Assembly: GCF_003004785.1 (NCBI RefSeq)
Contig: NZ_PVZS01000008.1
Span: forward strand, 124,001-188,000
Reading direction: 5' to 3'
Origin: Alsobacter soli
GTDB lineage: Bacteria; Pseudomonadota; Alphaproteobacteria; Rhizobiales; Beijerinckiaceae
Length of the DNA stretch: 64,000 bases
Part shown: positions 46,007-54,710 of the stretch, piece after piece
How positions within the stretch are numbered: the first letter of the stretch is position 1
Layout: every line of letters begins with the position of its first letter
Translations under genes and position numbers: made by a program
Notes under the pieces: generated by a model
The model's input: only the letters and a program-made list of their open reading frames with translations
Database searches by the model: none
Told to the model about the DNA's origin: nothing

Positions 46007-46890
46007 GCGGCGCGCTTCCCCATCAGCCCCTGCGGCCGGAAGGCGAGCACGAGCACCAGCAGCGCGAACGACACCATGCTTTTCATGGATGGCGCGATCG
46101 CAATGCTGGCCACTGCCTCGGCGACGCCGATGAGCAGCCCGCCCAGCAGGGCCCCTGCCATGGACCCCAGCCCTCCGATGATCACGATGGTGAAGGCCAG
46201 CAACGTGAAGGAGGGGGCCAGCATCGGGGTCACGTCCGTCAGCGCGACCATGAGAGAGCCCGCCGCGCCCACGCAGGCGAGCCCCAGCGCGAAGGTGAGG
46301 GCGTAGAGCCGCTTCACGTCCAGCCCGACCACGGCGGCCCCGACAAGGTTGTCCGCGCAGGCGCGGATCGCGGCGCCCACGAGCGTGAAGCGGAAGAAGG
46401 CGAAGAGCAGCCCGCAGACCACCAGCGCGGCGCCAGCGGCGTAGACCCGCACCTTGTCAACGATGATCTCGCCAGCGATCCCGGTCGGCACGAACCAGCT
46501 GTCGAAGGAGTAGGGGAGGTTGGCGTGCCGGGCGTCCGGCCCGAAGATCATCAGCAACCCGTTCACCAGGATGATCGCCAGGCCGACCAGCAGGATGAAC
46601 TGGTCGTGCTCCGGGCGGGTGATGAACGGGTTGATCAGCACCCGCTGCAGCCCATAGCCGATGGCGAAGAACAGCGCCGCGATGGGCGCCATCGCCAGGA
46701 AGGGATCGAGGTTCAGGGCGGTGAACAACACGAAGGCGGCGTACATGGCGAGCACGGCGAATTCGCCATGGGCGAAGTTCACCACGCGCACGACGCCGAA
46801 GATCACCGACAGGCCGAGCGCCATCAGGCCGTAGACCAGCCCGGACAGCACGCCCTGGACGAGCACTTCAAGGTAAAGCGAAAGAGACAT
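46003..46890 (-). CDS. livH: Branched-chain-type amino acid ABC transporter permease
   Basis: A 295-aa inner-membrane permease beginning MSLSLYLEVLVQGVLSGLVY. Motifs include MALGLSVIFGVVRVVNFAHG, the LivH N-terminal signature, and the docking loop GAAIRACADNLVGAAVVGLD. First gene of the livHMGF block. The binding protein usually just before it is instead about 4 kb away at 50876-52111. Confidence 0.95.
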   Translation of the reverse strand: MSLSLYLEVLVQGVLSGLVYGLMALGLSVIFGVVRVVNFAHGEFAVLAMYAAFVLFTALNLDPFLAMAPIAALFFAIGYGLQRVLINPFITRPEHDQFILLVGLAIILVNGLLMIFGPDARHANLPYSFDSWFVPTGIAGEIIVDKVRVYAAGAALVVCGLLFAFFRFTLVGAAIRACADNLVGAAVVGLDVKRLYALTFALGLACVGAAGSLMVALTDVTPMLAPSFTLLAFTIVIIGGLGSMAGALLGGLLIGVAEAVASIAIAPSMKSMVSFALLVLVLAFRPQGLMGKRAA

Positions 46891-47063
46891 AAGGATCGGG
46901 TAGGACGGGAGGACTGCCGGCCGGCACGCGCCTCATGCGCCGAACGGCTCCGGAAGGCAAGTCACCCGGGACTTTTCCGATGCATGCCAGCAATCCGGCC
47001 GCCGTGCGTTCGCCAAGATCCCCCGCAATGCTATGCTGGCAGCACCTTGGAGGATTCCTGCCG

Positions 47064-47384
47064 ATGCGTTTCGTCGTTCCCGCCCTTGCAGCCCTGATCG
47101 CCGTCGCCTCGACGCCGCTCGCCGCACAGCAGATCGGCGCCCCGCTCACGACGCAGCCTGCCGCGCAAAAGGCCGGGAAGCCCGCCAAGCCGGCCAAGGG
47201 CGCCGTGAAGGCGAAGCCGGGAGCTCCCGCCCAGGCTTCGGCCGCGGGTAGCCGCCAACCCAAGTGGGAGGACGCTCCCATGCCCAAGCCGCTGCCCGAG
47301 AAGGACAGCTCGTTCTCGTGGCCGAGCGGCGGCGTTCGCCCCACCGTGGGGAACGGCGGCGGCGGAATGGCCATCGGGTTCTGA
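47064..47384 (+). CDS. Small secreted Lys/Pro-rich protein
   Basis: A 106-aa protein: signal peptide MRFVVPALAALIAVASTPLA, then a basic low-complexity part (AQKAGKPAKPAKGAVKAKPG) and a C-terminal segment DSSFSWPSGGVRPTVGNGGG. GGAGG precedes the ATG at 47064. It lies on the opposite strand between livH and the ligase-like gene. Function unknown. Confidence 0.65.
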   Translation: MRFVVPALAALIAVASTPLAAQQIGAPLTTQPAAQKAGKPAKPAKGAVKAKPGAPAQASAAGSRQPKWEDAPMPKPLPEKDSSFSWPSGGVRPTVGNGGGGMAIGF

Positions 47385-47421
47385 TTGTCCGAGGGCGTGG
47401 CCGGCCCGGGCCAACCCGCGC

Positions 47422-48744
47422 CTAAGCGAGCGCGTGTTCCGTTCGCGCAAGCAATTCCGGGCGGCCCCGAGCGTCGATGAACAGGGGCGCCTTGCCATTG
47501 GGCAGGCGCACCGGTTGCCGGGCCGTAACGTATTCCACTTCGATGCTGGATGGCGCTTTCTGCCGCAGGTTGGCCAGCACGGTCGCGCGCGTGTGGTCGC
47601 CGTAGCCGGTCGCCGGCGTGACGTGCACGCGGATTCGGCTCGGGCCGATCTGCAGGATCTGCACGCTTGCCGCGCCATCCGCTCCGCGCGGCACGTGATT
47701 GAGCCCAATGATCCGCGAGCCATCGGGCAAGGCGATGTATTCCGATTGCCGGCCAATCATGCCGCCGAATGGCGCGAGTCCGAGGCGGACGAGCCTCCTG
47801 CGTTCCGGGGTATCGTCTCGGCCGAGGTCGACCAGGTCGCCGGTGTCATACCGAAGCAGGATCTGGGCCCTGTTGCGCAGGCTCGTGCCGAGGAGGTGCA
47901 GGCCGTCATCCTCGGCCAGCACCTCGGCGACCCCATAGTCTGGTCGGAACCAGTATTCGCCGTCGCGCAGAGACCAGGCCGCGCAGACGCGCTCGGCCTG
48001 GCCGTAGAAGTCGATCAGGTCCGCCCCGAACGCGCGCTTCACCCGGGCCCGAAGCCCGGCTGGCAACTGCTCAGACGAGGTGAACACGAGACCGATACGC
48101 GGACCTCCTCCGGCATCCTCCGCAAACCGCGTCAGCAACTCGAGTGCGGACGGATAAGCATGCAGGACCTGCGGGCGGAAGGAAGCCAGGAAGGCTTCGT
48201 AATGCGGGTAGTTCGCAGGGGTGAGATGGTGGGCTGACAGCAGCATGCGGTCCGGCGCGGTCGATCGCCAAAAGGGCGGCGCCGCCGCGTCCACGGGCTT
48301 GATGGCGTCGCCACGCAGGACGACGACCCGTCCGGCGCCGGCCGGACCTCCCGCCTGTGCGACGAGATGGTCCACCAGGGCCTGTTCGAACACGATCTGA
48401 CCGGGTGACCGAAGAAGCCGCAACGGGGTTCCCGTCGTCCCGCCGGTCGCGGCGGCGGCCTGGGGCAGCCCAGACGAACGCGCGAAGAGATCCTCGCCGC
48501 CGCGAACATTGTCCTTGCGCAAGACCGGCGCCGCATCCAGCCCGCCAAGCGGGAGCCCTGAATAGGCACGGGTTTCCCCGGCATCGGCCAGAACGCGGCG
48601 AAGCAGCCGAGCCTGCATCTCCTCCCGCTGACCGGCGTTCATGGCGTCCACCGCCTCGATCGCCCGGCGCGCGCGGGCGTAGACGACCGGCGGACGCCTC
48701 GCGAGCGCGTCGAAGAGCGGGGAGCGGCGCAAAGCGTTCAGCAT
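47422..48744 (-). CDS. PaaK/CapK-like adenylate-forming protein
   Basis: A 440-aa protein of the phenylacetate-CoA ligase superfamily, CapK-like. The nucleotide loop is ATGGTTGTPLRLL; later segments FTSSEQLPAGLR, LIDFYGQAERV and RYDTGDLVDLG match adenylation-domain motifs A5-A8. CapK proteins accompany capsule or exopolysaccharide clusters, and a heparinase-like gene lies 74 bp upstream. The acyl substrate and whether CoA is used are unknown. Confidence 0.8.
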   Translation of the reverse strand: MLNALRRSPLFDALARRPPVVYARARRAIEAVDAMNAGQREEMQARLLRRVLADAGETRAYSGLPLGGLDAAPVLRKDNVRGGEDLFARSSGLPQAAAATGGTTGTPLRLLRSPGQIVFEQALVDHLVAQAGGPAGAGRVVVLRGDAIKPVDAAAPPFWRSTAPDRMLLSAHHLTPANYPHYEAFLASFRPQVLHAYPSALELLTRFAEDAGGGPRIGLVFTSSEQLPAGLRARVKRAFGADLIDFYGQAERVCAAWSLRDGEYWFRPDYGVAEVLAEDDGLHLLGTSLRNRAQILLRYDTGDLVDLGRDDTPERRRLVRLGLAPFGGMIGRQSEYIALPDGSRIIGLNHVPRGADGAASVQILQIGPSRIRVHVTPATGYGDHTRATVLANLRQKAPSSIEVEYVTARQPVRLPNGKAPLFIDARGRPELLARTEHALA

Positions 48745-48818
48745 GGGGACGAGGCCTCCGGACGGACCGGCTCTCGCAAGCGGCGGGCCGGTTGACCCGT
48801 GCCGGGTTGATACAACCC

Positions 48819-50771
48819 TCAGTGGCGGGGCTGCATGATCCGGAACCGTGTCTCGATGGCTTGCGCCAGCGCCGATGTCGTCGTGGCGATGCGCAGGGCC
48901 TGACCGGGTCGCAGGCTGTTGAAGCGGTCCGAATGCCAGGGCGGCTGCGTCGCCGACCCGCTTTCGAGCTCCATCAAGGTTCCTGCGGGCGCTTTGATGT
49001 CGAGCAGAACCCCGGCTTCACTCCGCACGACGGCACGATCATTGTCGAGCTGGATGCCCAGATCCGGGTGGATGTGAAAACGCAGCGCCGCAGGTCTGTC
49101 CGCAGCCGACCCACGTAGCCGGTCCGCCACGACGAAGCCGTCCGGCGCAGCTTGGACCGCGCGTTCGTGGAGGACCCCGTAGCGGCGCATGTAGCCATCG
49201 TGCGAGGCCCGGACGAGCCATTCCGGGCCGGGACGATATTCGTGGAGGCGAGCCACGGCTTTGTGCCGCCAATTGAACGCGCCAGCCGTGAGGCTCTGGG
49301 ATGCGTCCTCGATCGTGAGCGTGTTGTGGGCCGCGGCCCCGCGCAGGAATTCCCTGACCTTTCCTCCTCCCGAGTACAGGTAAGTGCCTGAGTCCACGAT
49401 CACAGGGGAGCCATCGAGGTGGAGCCAGAGGCTGAGCGCGTCAGCATGTCCGTGGGCGGCGATCGCCAGGAACCCGAGCGGGCCATGGTCCAAGCCCAGC
49501 GTCATCCGCCGCCCTGCGATGGCGCAGCGGATGAACGTGATGCCGCCCTGCGGGAAATGGGCTTGGTCCGTCGCCGCGCGGCCTGTGGCAGGGCTCGAGA
49601 ACAGGACGTCGCGCCAGTGCGGATCGCGGTCCGGCGGCGCCAGTTCCGGGGCGCGCAGAACGCCTGAAAGAGCGGCCAGCACCGAGGCCGCATAGCGGGG
49701 CTCGCGGTCCTGCGGGCACGCCAGGACGCGGCCTTCGTCATCGTCGCCGATCCGCGGCGCGTTTCCGCCCTCGTCCACACAAGCGTGGAGCGCGGCGCCG
49801 GCAAGGCGCATGCACCCCAGAGCGGTCGCGGGCAGCGGCCGGCCGGCGTCCGCCAGCAACAGGGCGCCGAGCGCCAGCATCTCCAGCGTGAAGGCCGTAT
49901 AGGTGGGCGACTGCTCGGCGCCCCAGCCGTCCAGGTGAAACTGCCCGGAGGTCGCATCCGCCAGGATATCCTCTCCATGGCGCAGCCAGGCAGGAGCATC
50001 CGGCAGATCCGGCGCGAGGAGGCCCGCAACGACCAGACCGAGACCTTCGGCCACCAGGTGATTGTTCGCCGAGGAGTGCAGGGACGGATAGCGGGCCATC
50101 CAGTAGCCGTGCGCCGCCACGAAGCTTCGCAGCAGCCGTCGCTCAGGCGCAGCCAAGACGGGCTGAACGGCAGCGACGACCAGCGCCACTGTGACGAGCC
50201 GCATCGCGAGTTCGATGCCAGAGAACCAGTTCACGCCCTTGAAGGGCGGGTTGCCGTCCATCCAGGACCGCAGCACGTCGAGGCAGAATCGGGCGGCCTT
50301 GGCGTCCCGGTCCCGGATCGCGAGCGCGGCGACGGGATGAAGGCACTGGAGGCGGTTGAGCTCAAGCGTGAACTTGACGTCGCCGCGGCCGACCGCATGC
50401 CGAAAATTCACGTCGAAGCAATAAGTTTGCGGAGTCGACCACGGCTGGCCGGAGACCGGGTCGAGCGCCCACAGGCCGGGAGAAAATTCCCCGGCGGGGC
50501 AGGGGCGCCCAAAGACCATGAGGTCTCCGGCGACCGTGCGCGCCGCTGCCTGCTTCGTGAGCTGGTCGAGGTTCTCAGGCCACTGTTGCTCGATGCGCGC
50601 GAAGGCAGGGAGCGCACAGAGCGCGCCGTCGCCCACGTCGAAACGCCGCCACCCGCTCCCGTAGCCGCGCCAGGCGGAGCGGAGCGCCTGTTCTCGCACG
50701 CGGTGGACGATTTCGGCCGGGCCCATGGCCCGGAGTCGCTGGAGCGTCCAGCGGATTCGGTCGACTTTCAA
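48819..50771 (-). CDS. Heparinase II/III family protein
   Basis: A 650-aa protein: an N-terminal helical toroid (about 60-330; SLHSSANNHLVAEGLG) and a C-terminal beta-sandwich with the family motif AAHGHADALSLWLHLDG. I placed the start at TTG 50771 because GGAGG lies seven bases upstream and the N-terminus (KVDRIRWTLQRLRAMGPAEI) is typical; an ATG 15 codons later is an alternative. No signal peptide, so the protein may act in the cytoplasm during polysaccharide assembly or modification. The ribosome site lies in a perfect hairpin. It pairs with the CapK-like gene. Confidence 0.85.
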   Translation of the reverse strand: MKVDRIRWTLQRLRAMGPAEIVHRVREQALRSAWRGYGSGWRRFDVGDGALCALPAFARIEQQWPENLDQLTKQAAARTVAGDLMVFGRPCPAGEFSPGLWALDPVSGQPWSTPQTYCFDVNFRHAVGRGDVKFTLELNRLQCLHPVAALAIRDRDAKAARFCLDVLRSWMDGNPPFKGVNWFSGIELAMRLVTVALVVAAVQPVLAAPERRLLRSFVAAHGYWMARYPSLHSSANNHLVAEGLGLVVAGLLAPDLPDAPAWLRHGEDILADATSGQFHLDGWGAEQSPTYTAFTLEMLALGALLLADAGRPLPATALGCMRLAGAALHACVDEGGNAPRIGDDDEGRVLACPQDREPRYAASVLAALSGVLRAPELAPPDRDPHWRDVLFSSPATGRAATDQAHFPQGGITFIRCAIAGRRMTLGLDHGPLGFLAIAAHGHADALSLWLHLDGSPVIVDSGTYLYSGGGKVREFLRGAAAHNTLTIEDASQSLTAGAFNWRHKAVARLHEYRPGPEWLVRASHDGYMRRYGVLHERAVQAAPDGFVVADRLRGSAADRPAALRFHIHPDLGIQLDNDRAVVRSEAGVLLDIKAPAGTLMELESGSATQPPWHSDRFNSLRPGQALRIATTTSALAQAIETRFRIMQPRH

Positions 50772-50772
50772 A

Positions 50773-50791
50773 GTTGCGCCTCCGGCGCAAC
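50773..50791 (-). promoter_or_regulatory. Hairpin overlapping the heparinase ribosome-binding site
   Basis: On the leftward strand GTTGCGCC and GGCGCAAC pair perfectly (8 bp) around GGA. The Shine-Dalgarno GGAGG is half in the loop and half in the stem, and the TTG start follows at 50771. The hairpin should limit translation unless it is opened. Confidence 0.5.
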
Positions 50792-50824
50792 CAAGAAGAG
50801 CATGAAGGCCCGTGCGGAAGCTTA

Positions 50825-50849
50825 ACGGGCGTAGCCCCGCTACGCCCGT
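50825..50849 (-). terminator. Terminator-like hairpin after the binding-protein gene
   Basis: ACGGGCGTAGC (50825-50835) and GCTACGCCCGT (50839-50849) form a perfect 11-bp stem with a CCC loop, 26 bp downstream of the LivK-type stop. There is no U-tract, but strength and position favour a transcription end separating livK from the heparinase gene. Confidence 0.65.
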
Positions 50850-50875
50850 CGTAAATGGCCCCTTAACCGGTCCGC

Positions 50876-52111
50876 TTACTTGCGGCCCTGCCAACTCGGC
50901 ATGGGGAGGACAGGCGCCTCGACGGCGACTTCCGCCGGCAGCACGACCGTCGGGGTGCGGTTGCGGTTCTGCACCGCGGCCGAGCCGATGTTCGGGTTGT
51001 TGCCCTTCTCGTCGAACTGGATCGGCCCGCCGATCATGACGTGCTTCTCGATGTTCGTCTTGCGGATGGCGTCCATCAGGGTCGGACCGTCCGTGGCGCC
51101 GGCCCGCTTGTGGGCGTCGGCAGCGACCAGGATGGCCTCGAAGGTGAAGCCGGCGTTGAAGCAGTCCACCGCGAAGCGGTGGTTCGGGTTGGCCTGCTTG
51201 AACGAGGCCTCGAGCGCCTGGGTCATGTCGGACTTCGGGTTCACCCAGGGCAGATTGAACATCAGGTAGTCGGCCAGGGGGCCGACCGCCTGGTAGAACT
51301 CCTCGTCGTAGAGGCCCGGCGCGCCCGGCGAGATGATCGCCTTCGGCTCGAAGCGCTGGCGCACCATGTCGCGCACCAGCTTGATGGCGTCGCCGGCGCG
51401 GCTCACCACCAGGACCAGGTCCGGGTTGAGCGAGCGCAGCTTTGTCACCTCGACCGAGAGATCCTGCGCCTTGGGGTCGTAAGCGATGCTCTCGACCAGC
51501 GGGAACGGCATGTTCAGCTTCGGGAACAGGGCGTCCATGGCCTGGCGCTGGGCCGTGCCGAAGGTGTCGTTCGCGTGCAGGAAGACGGCGGACTTGAAGT
51601 CCACCTTGGTCGCCGCCGAGATGTCCTTCACCAATCGCAGGCCGTTGGTGACCAAGGCGCCGCCGGTCTGGAAGTTGCGGACGAGGTACTTGTAGCCCTG
51701 CTCGGTGATCTGCGGGGCCGCCGCGATGTTGCAGATCAGCGGGACCTGGCGCTGTTCCGCGACCTGGGCGATGGCCAGCGTGTGGCCGGATTCGAAGGCC
51801 CCGACCAGGCAATGCACGCCGTCGTTGATGGCGCGCTCGGCCTGGGTGCGGGCGATGTCCGCGGACGATTCCGTGTCGATATGGACGAGCTCGACCTTGT
51901 AGCCAAGGTCGGCCAGCACCTTCGGGGCGGCGAGCGCGCCCCGGTGACAGCTCTGGCCCGACTGCGCGAAGAAACCCGAGCGGGGCAGCATCACGCCGAC
52001 CTTCAGGGCCGCCGCCTGCGCCCGCACGATGGATGGCGCCGCCACGGCGGCCATGGCCGCGCCGGCGATGAAGGTGCGGCGGTTCACGCCGAAGGTCGCG
52101 TCAGTGCTCAC
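50876..52111 (-). CDS. Branched-chain-type ABC transporter substrate-binding protein
   Basis: A 411-aa LivK-type (Peripla_BP_6) binding protein with a twin-arginine signal: NRRTFIAGAAMAAVAA. The mature part starts LKVGVMLPRSGFFAQSG and includes VHCLVGAFESGHTLAIAQVA. Tat export suggests folding in the cytoplasm before secretion. It is the likely partner of livHMGF at 43.5-46.9 kb, though separated by about 4 kb. Ligand could be an amino acid, amide or aromatic acid. Confidence 0.9.
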   Translation of the reverse strand: MSTDATFGVNRRTFIAGAAMAAVAAPSIVRAQAAALKVGVMLPRSGFFAQSGQSCHRGALAAPKVLADLGYKVELVHIDTESSADIARTQAERAINDGVHCLVGAFESGHTLAIAQVAEQRQVPLICNIAAAPQITEQGYKYLVRNFQTGGALVTNGLRLVKDISAATKVDFKSAVFLHANDTFGTAQRQAMDALFPKLNMPFPLVESIAYDPKAQDLSVEVTKLRSLNPDLVLVVSRAGDAIKLVRDMVRQRFEPKAIISPGAPGLYDEEFYQAVGPLADYLMFNLPWVNPKSDMTQALEASFKQANPNHRFAVDCFNAGFTFEAILVAADAHKRAGATDGPTLMDAIRKTNIEKHVMIGGPIQFDEKGNNPNIGSAAVQNRNRTPTVVLPAEVAVEAPVLPMPSWQGRK

Positions 52112-52191
52112 GAAACGTCCTCGCTGCTGTCGGGGGCGCGGATCCTAGAGCACTTTTGGGCAGCGCTGACTAGAGCGCGGAGGTCTCGCAA

Positions 52192-52392
52192 TCAGTGCTG
52201 GCGAGCGCGCTTCACCGACTTCGGCACGCTGCCCGTGACCACGGGGTCGTAGGCGTCCGCGTCCGTGGATGCGATCAGGCACCCGATCTTGTCCTTGACG
52301 CAGTCGGGCTGACTCGCGCCGAAACGGGCGGGGGACAGGAAATAGACAAGCGCCATGAGCGCGACGGCGATGGCGATCGGCTTGGCTGGCAT
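52192..52392 (-). CDS. Small membrane or secreted protein, 66 aa
   Basis: Begins MPAKPIAIAVALMALVYFLS, a single hydrophobic segment that could be anchor or signal, followed by a short soluble part with two Cys (QPDCVKDKIGCLIASTDADA) and a basic end. AAGGGTG lies upstream of the ATG at 52392; a GTG three codons earlier is the alternative. Hypothetical. Confidence 0.55.
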   Translation of the reverse strand: MPAKPIAIAVALMALVYFLSPARFGASQPDCVKDKIGCLIASTDADAYDPVVTGSVPKSVKRARQH

Positions 52393-52458
52393 GGAACGCA
52401 CCCTTAACGAACCACGCCAATCAACAACACAACTTTTAATTATTCGCGAACTCCGGGG

Positions 52459-53463
52459 TCACGCGAACAACCCGGCGATCGCATAGGTCGCCGCGGCGAT
52501 CAGCGCAGCCGCGGGCAGGGTGACGACCCAAGCGACCACGATGTTGCTCGCAACGTTCCAGCGCACGGCCGATGCCCGGCGCGCGGCGCCGACGCCCACG
52601 ATGGCGCCCGTGATGGTGTGCGTCGTCGAGACTGGCACGCCAAGCCAGGTCGCCAGGAAGAGCGTCGCCGCGCCGCCCGTTTCGGCGCAGAAGCCCTGCA
52701 TGGGCGAGAGCCGGGTGATCTTCGAGCCCATGGTGTGGACGATGCGCCAGCCCCCGAACAGTGTCCCCAGCGCCATGGCCGTCTGGCACGACAGCACCAC
52801 CCAGGTCGGGACGTGGAACCCGCCCTCCATGTAGCCTTGGGAGTAGAGCAGCACGGCGATGATGCCCATCGTCTTCTGGGCGTCGTTGCCGCCGTGCCCG
52901 AGCGAGTAGAGCGAAGCGCTGACGAATTGCAGGGTGCGGAAGGAATTGTCGACCGCGAAGGGCGTCGCCTTCACGAACAACCAGGAGACAATCAGCACAA
53001 GCAGCAGGGCGAGGATGAAGCCGAGCAGCGGCGACAGCACGATGGCGGCTACCGTCTTCAGGAAGCCGCTCCAGACCACTGCGCTGAACCCGGCCTTGGC
53101 GGCCCCGGCGCCCACGAGCCCGCCAATGAGCGCATGGGAGCTGCTCGAGGGGATGCCCAGCACCCAGGTGATCACGTTCCACACGATGGCGCCCGTGAGC
53201 GCGCCGAAGATCACGCGCGGGGTCACGATGTCGGGATCGATGATGCCGGTGCCCAGGGTGTTCGCCACATGGAGGCCGAAGAACAGGAAGGCGATGAAGT
53301 TGAAGAACGCCGCCCAGAACACCGCGTACTGGGGCCGCAGCACGCGCGTCGACACGATGGTGGCGATGGAGTTCGCCGCATCGTGCAGGCCGTTCAGGAA
53401 ATCGAAGAGCAGCGCGACGGCGACGAGCCCGACGAGCAACGGGAAGGCGATGGTCGCGTCCAT
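52459..53463 (-). CDS. pit: Inorganic phosphate transporter, PiT family
   Basis: A 334-aa inner-membrane symporter with about ten hydrophobic segments. The PiT signature appears twice in inverted halves: LNGLHDAANSIATIVSTRVL and SLGHGGNDAQKTMGIIAVLL. It imports phosphate, usually as a metal-phosphate complex with protons. It starts 3 bp after the DUF47 gene stop, in one operon. Symbol by family; pitA-type paralogues cannot be told apart. Confidence 0.93.
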   Translation of the reverse strand: MDATIAFPLLVGLVAVALLFDFLNGLHDAANSIATIVSTRVLRPQYAVFWAAFFNFIAFLFFGLHVANTLGTGIIDPDIVTPRVIFGALTGAIVWNVITWVLGIPSSSSHALIGGLVGAGAAKAGFSAVVWSGFLKTVAAIVLSPLLGFILALLLVLIVSWLFVKATPFAVDNSFRTLQFVSASLYSLGHGGNDAQKTMGIIAVLLYSQGYMEGGFHVPTWVVLSCQTAMALGTLFGGWRIVHTMGSKITRLSPMQGFCAETGGAATLFLATWLGVPVSTTHTITGAIVGVGAARRASAVRWNVASNIVVAWVVTLPAAALIAAATYAIAGLFA

Positions 53464-53466
53464 GGC

Positions 53467-54111
53467 TCAGACGTGCTCGATGACGATGCCGTTGATCTCG
53501 TTGGCGACGTCTTCGAACCGGTCGACCACCCGCTCGAGGTGCTTGTAGATCTCCGTGCCCACGATGAACGCCATGGCGTCGCCGCCCCGGTGCTTGCGGA
53601 ACAGGTCGCGCAGGCCCTCGTCATGCAGGTCGTCGGACCGGCCCTCGAGCTTTGTGATCTGCTCGGCGAAGCTGTTGATCGCGCCGGCGTGCTCGCCGAT
53701 CCGGCGCAGCATAGGAATGGCCGCGACGGTCAGGTTGGCGCATTCCACGATGATGGACGCCATCTCGCGCATGCAGGGATCGAACTGCCGCTGCTCGTAA
53801 AGCGTGATCGCCTTGGCGGTCTGGTGCATCTGGTCGATGGCGTCGTCCATCGACTGGATCAGGTCCTTGATGTCCCCGCGGTCGAAGGGCGTGATGAAGG
53901 TGCGCCGGACGGCGAGCATCACCTCGTGCGCCAGCGCGTCCGCTTGGTGCTCGAAGCCTACGATCTGCTCGCACCAGTGCGGCACCTGCTCGCCCCCCTC
54001 CAGCAGGCGCTGCAGCGACTCCGCGCCGGAGAGCAGCGTGCGGGAATGTTGCTCGAACAGGTCGAAGAAGCGGTCCTCGCGCGGGAGCAGGGCCCTGAAC
54101 CATTTCAGCAT
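53467..54111 (-). CDS. DUF47 (PhoU-like) Pit accessory protein
   Basis: A 214-aa cytoplasmic helical protein of the DUF47/PhoU-like class: LLPREDRFFDLFEQHSRTLL, then QIVGFEHQADALAHEVMLAV and RTFITPFDRGDIKDLIQSMD. Genes of this family lie directly upstream of PiT transporters and modulate them. The 5-bp gap to NUDIX and 3-bp gap to pit show a three-gene operon. Confidence 0.92.
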   Translation of the reverse strand: MLKWFRALLPREDRFFDLFEQHSRTLLSGAESLQRLLEGGEQVPHWCEQIVGFEHQADALAHEVMLAVRRTFITPFDRGDIKDLIQSMDDAIDQMHQTAKAITLYEQRQFDPCMREMASIIVECANLTVAAIPMLRRIGEHAGAINSFAEQITKLEGRSDDLHDEGLRDLFRKHRGGDAMAFIVGTEIYKHLERVVDRFEDVANEINGIVIEHV

Positions 54112-54116
54112 GTCGG

Positions 54117-54557
54117 TCAGCCTTGGTCGGAAGAGGATTTCGGTTCGGGGGGAACGGACAGGACGGATTCACGGATGATGGCGGCGAGACCGGGCTCTTC
54201 GACCTGGGCCGCCGCTTCTTCGGCCGGGAACCAACGGCGCTTGCGCTGCCGCCGTTCCGGCCAGACCTTCAGTTCCGCCGTGACCGCCATCAGGAACACC
54301 TCGACGGTGCACAGGAGGCGCTTGCGGCCGAGCTTCTTCCAGTAGGTGAAGCCGCCGACCGGGGCGGGGGCGGCCTCGCCCTTCACGCCCGCTTCCTCGA
54401 AGGCCTCGCGCGTGGCGGCCTGGTGCGGCCTCTTGCCCTTCATGGGCCAGCCCTTGGGGATGACCCAACGGCGGGTTTCCCGGGACGTGACGAGCAGGAC
54501 CTCGGTGCGTCCCTCGACCACGCGATAGGGCAGGGCTGCGAACTGCATGGCGGACAT
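54117..54557 (-). CDS. NUDIX hydrolase
   Basis: A 146-aa pyrophosphohydrolase. The Nudix box spans 36-58 (GWPMKGKRPHQAATREAFEE), with REAFEEAGV intact, but Lys42 replaces the first Glu of the GX5E consensus. The IPKGWPMKG stretch resembles DIPP/diphosphoinositol-type members. It starts the operon NUDIX-DUF47-pit, which links it to phosphate metabolism, perhaps by cleaving a polyphosphorylated signal or nucleotide; this is inference. Confidence 0.9.
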   Translation of the reverse strand: MSAMQFAALPYRVVEGRTEVLLVTSRETRRWVIPKGWPMKGKRPHQAATREAFEEAGVKGEAAPAPVGGFTYWKKLGRKRLLCTVEVFLMAVTAELKVWPERRQRKRRWFPAEEAAAQVEEPGLAAIIRESVLSVPPEPKSSSDQG

Positions 54558-54598
54558 CGCCGCGTGCTAGGCCAGGAAGACGAGTCCGGCAATGAAAA

Positions 54599-54627
54599 AC
54601 GTCATTAATCCTTCATGGGACCGTCAT
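54599..54627. promoter_or_regulatory. Pho-box-like triple repeat
   Basis: Three heptamers ACGTCAT (54599-54605), CCTTCAT (54610-54616) and CCGTCAT (54621-54627) are spaced by four bases, an 11-bp period as in PhoB sites (CTGTCAT-N4-CTGTCAT). It lies 83 bp before the acid phosphatase and 42 bp from the NUDIX start, between genes linked to phosphate. Confidence 0.55.
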
Positions 54628-54710
54628 CGAACGGCTCTAGCCAGCAGGATGCGCCCGCTGTTTGATACACGCAGCGGGACACGCAGATCCCGCGCGTGGT
54701 GGAGGAGATG

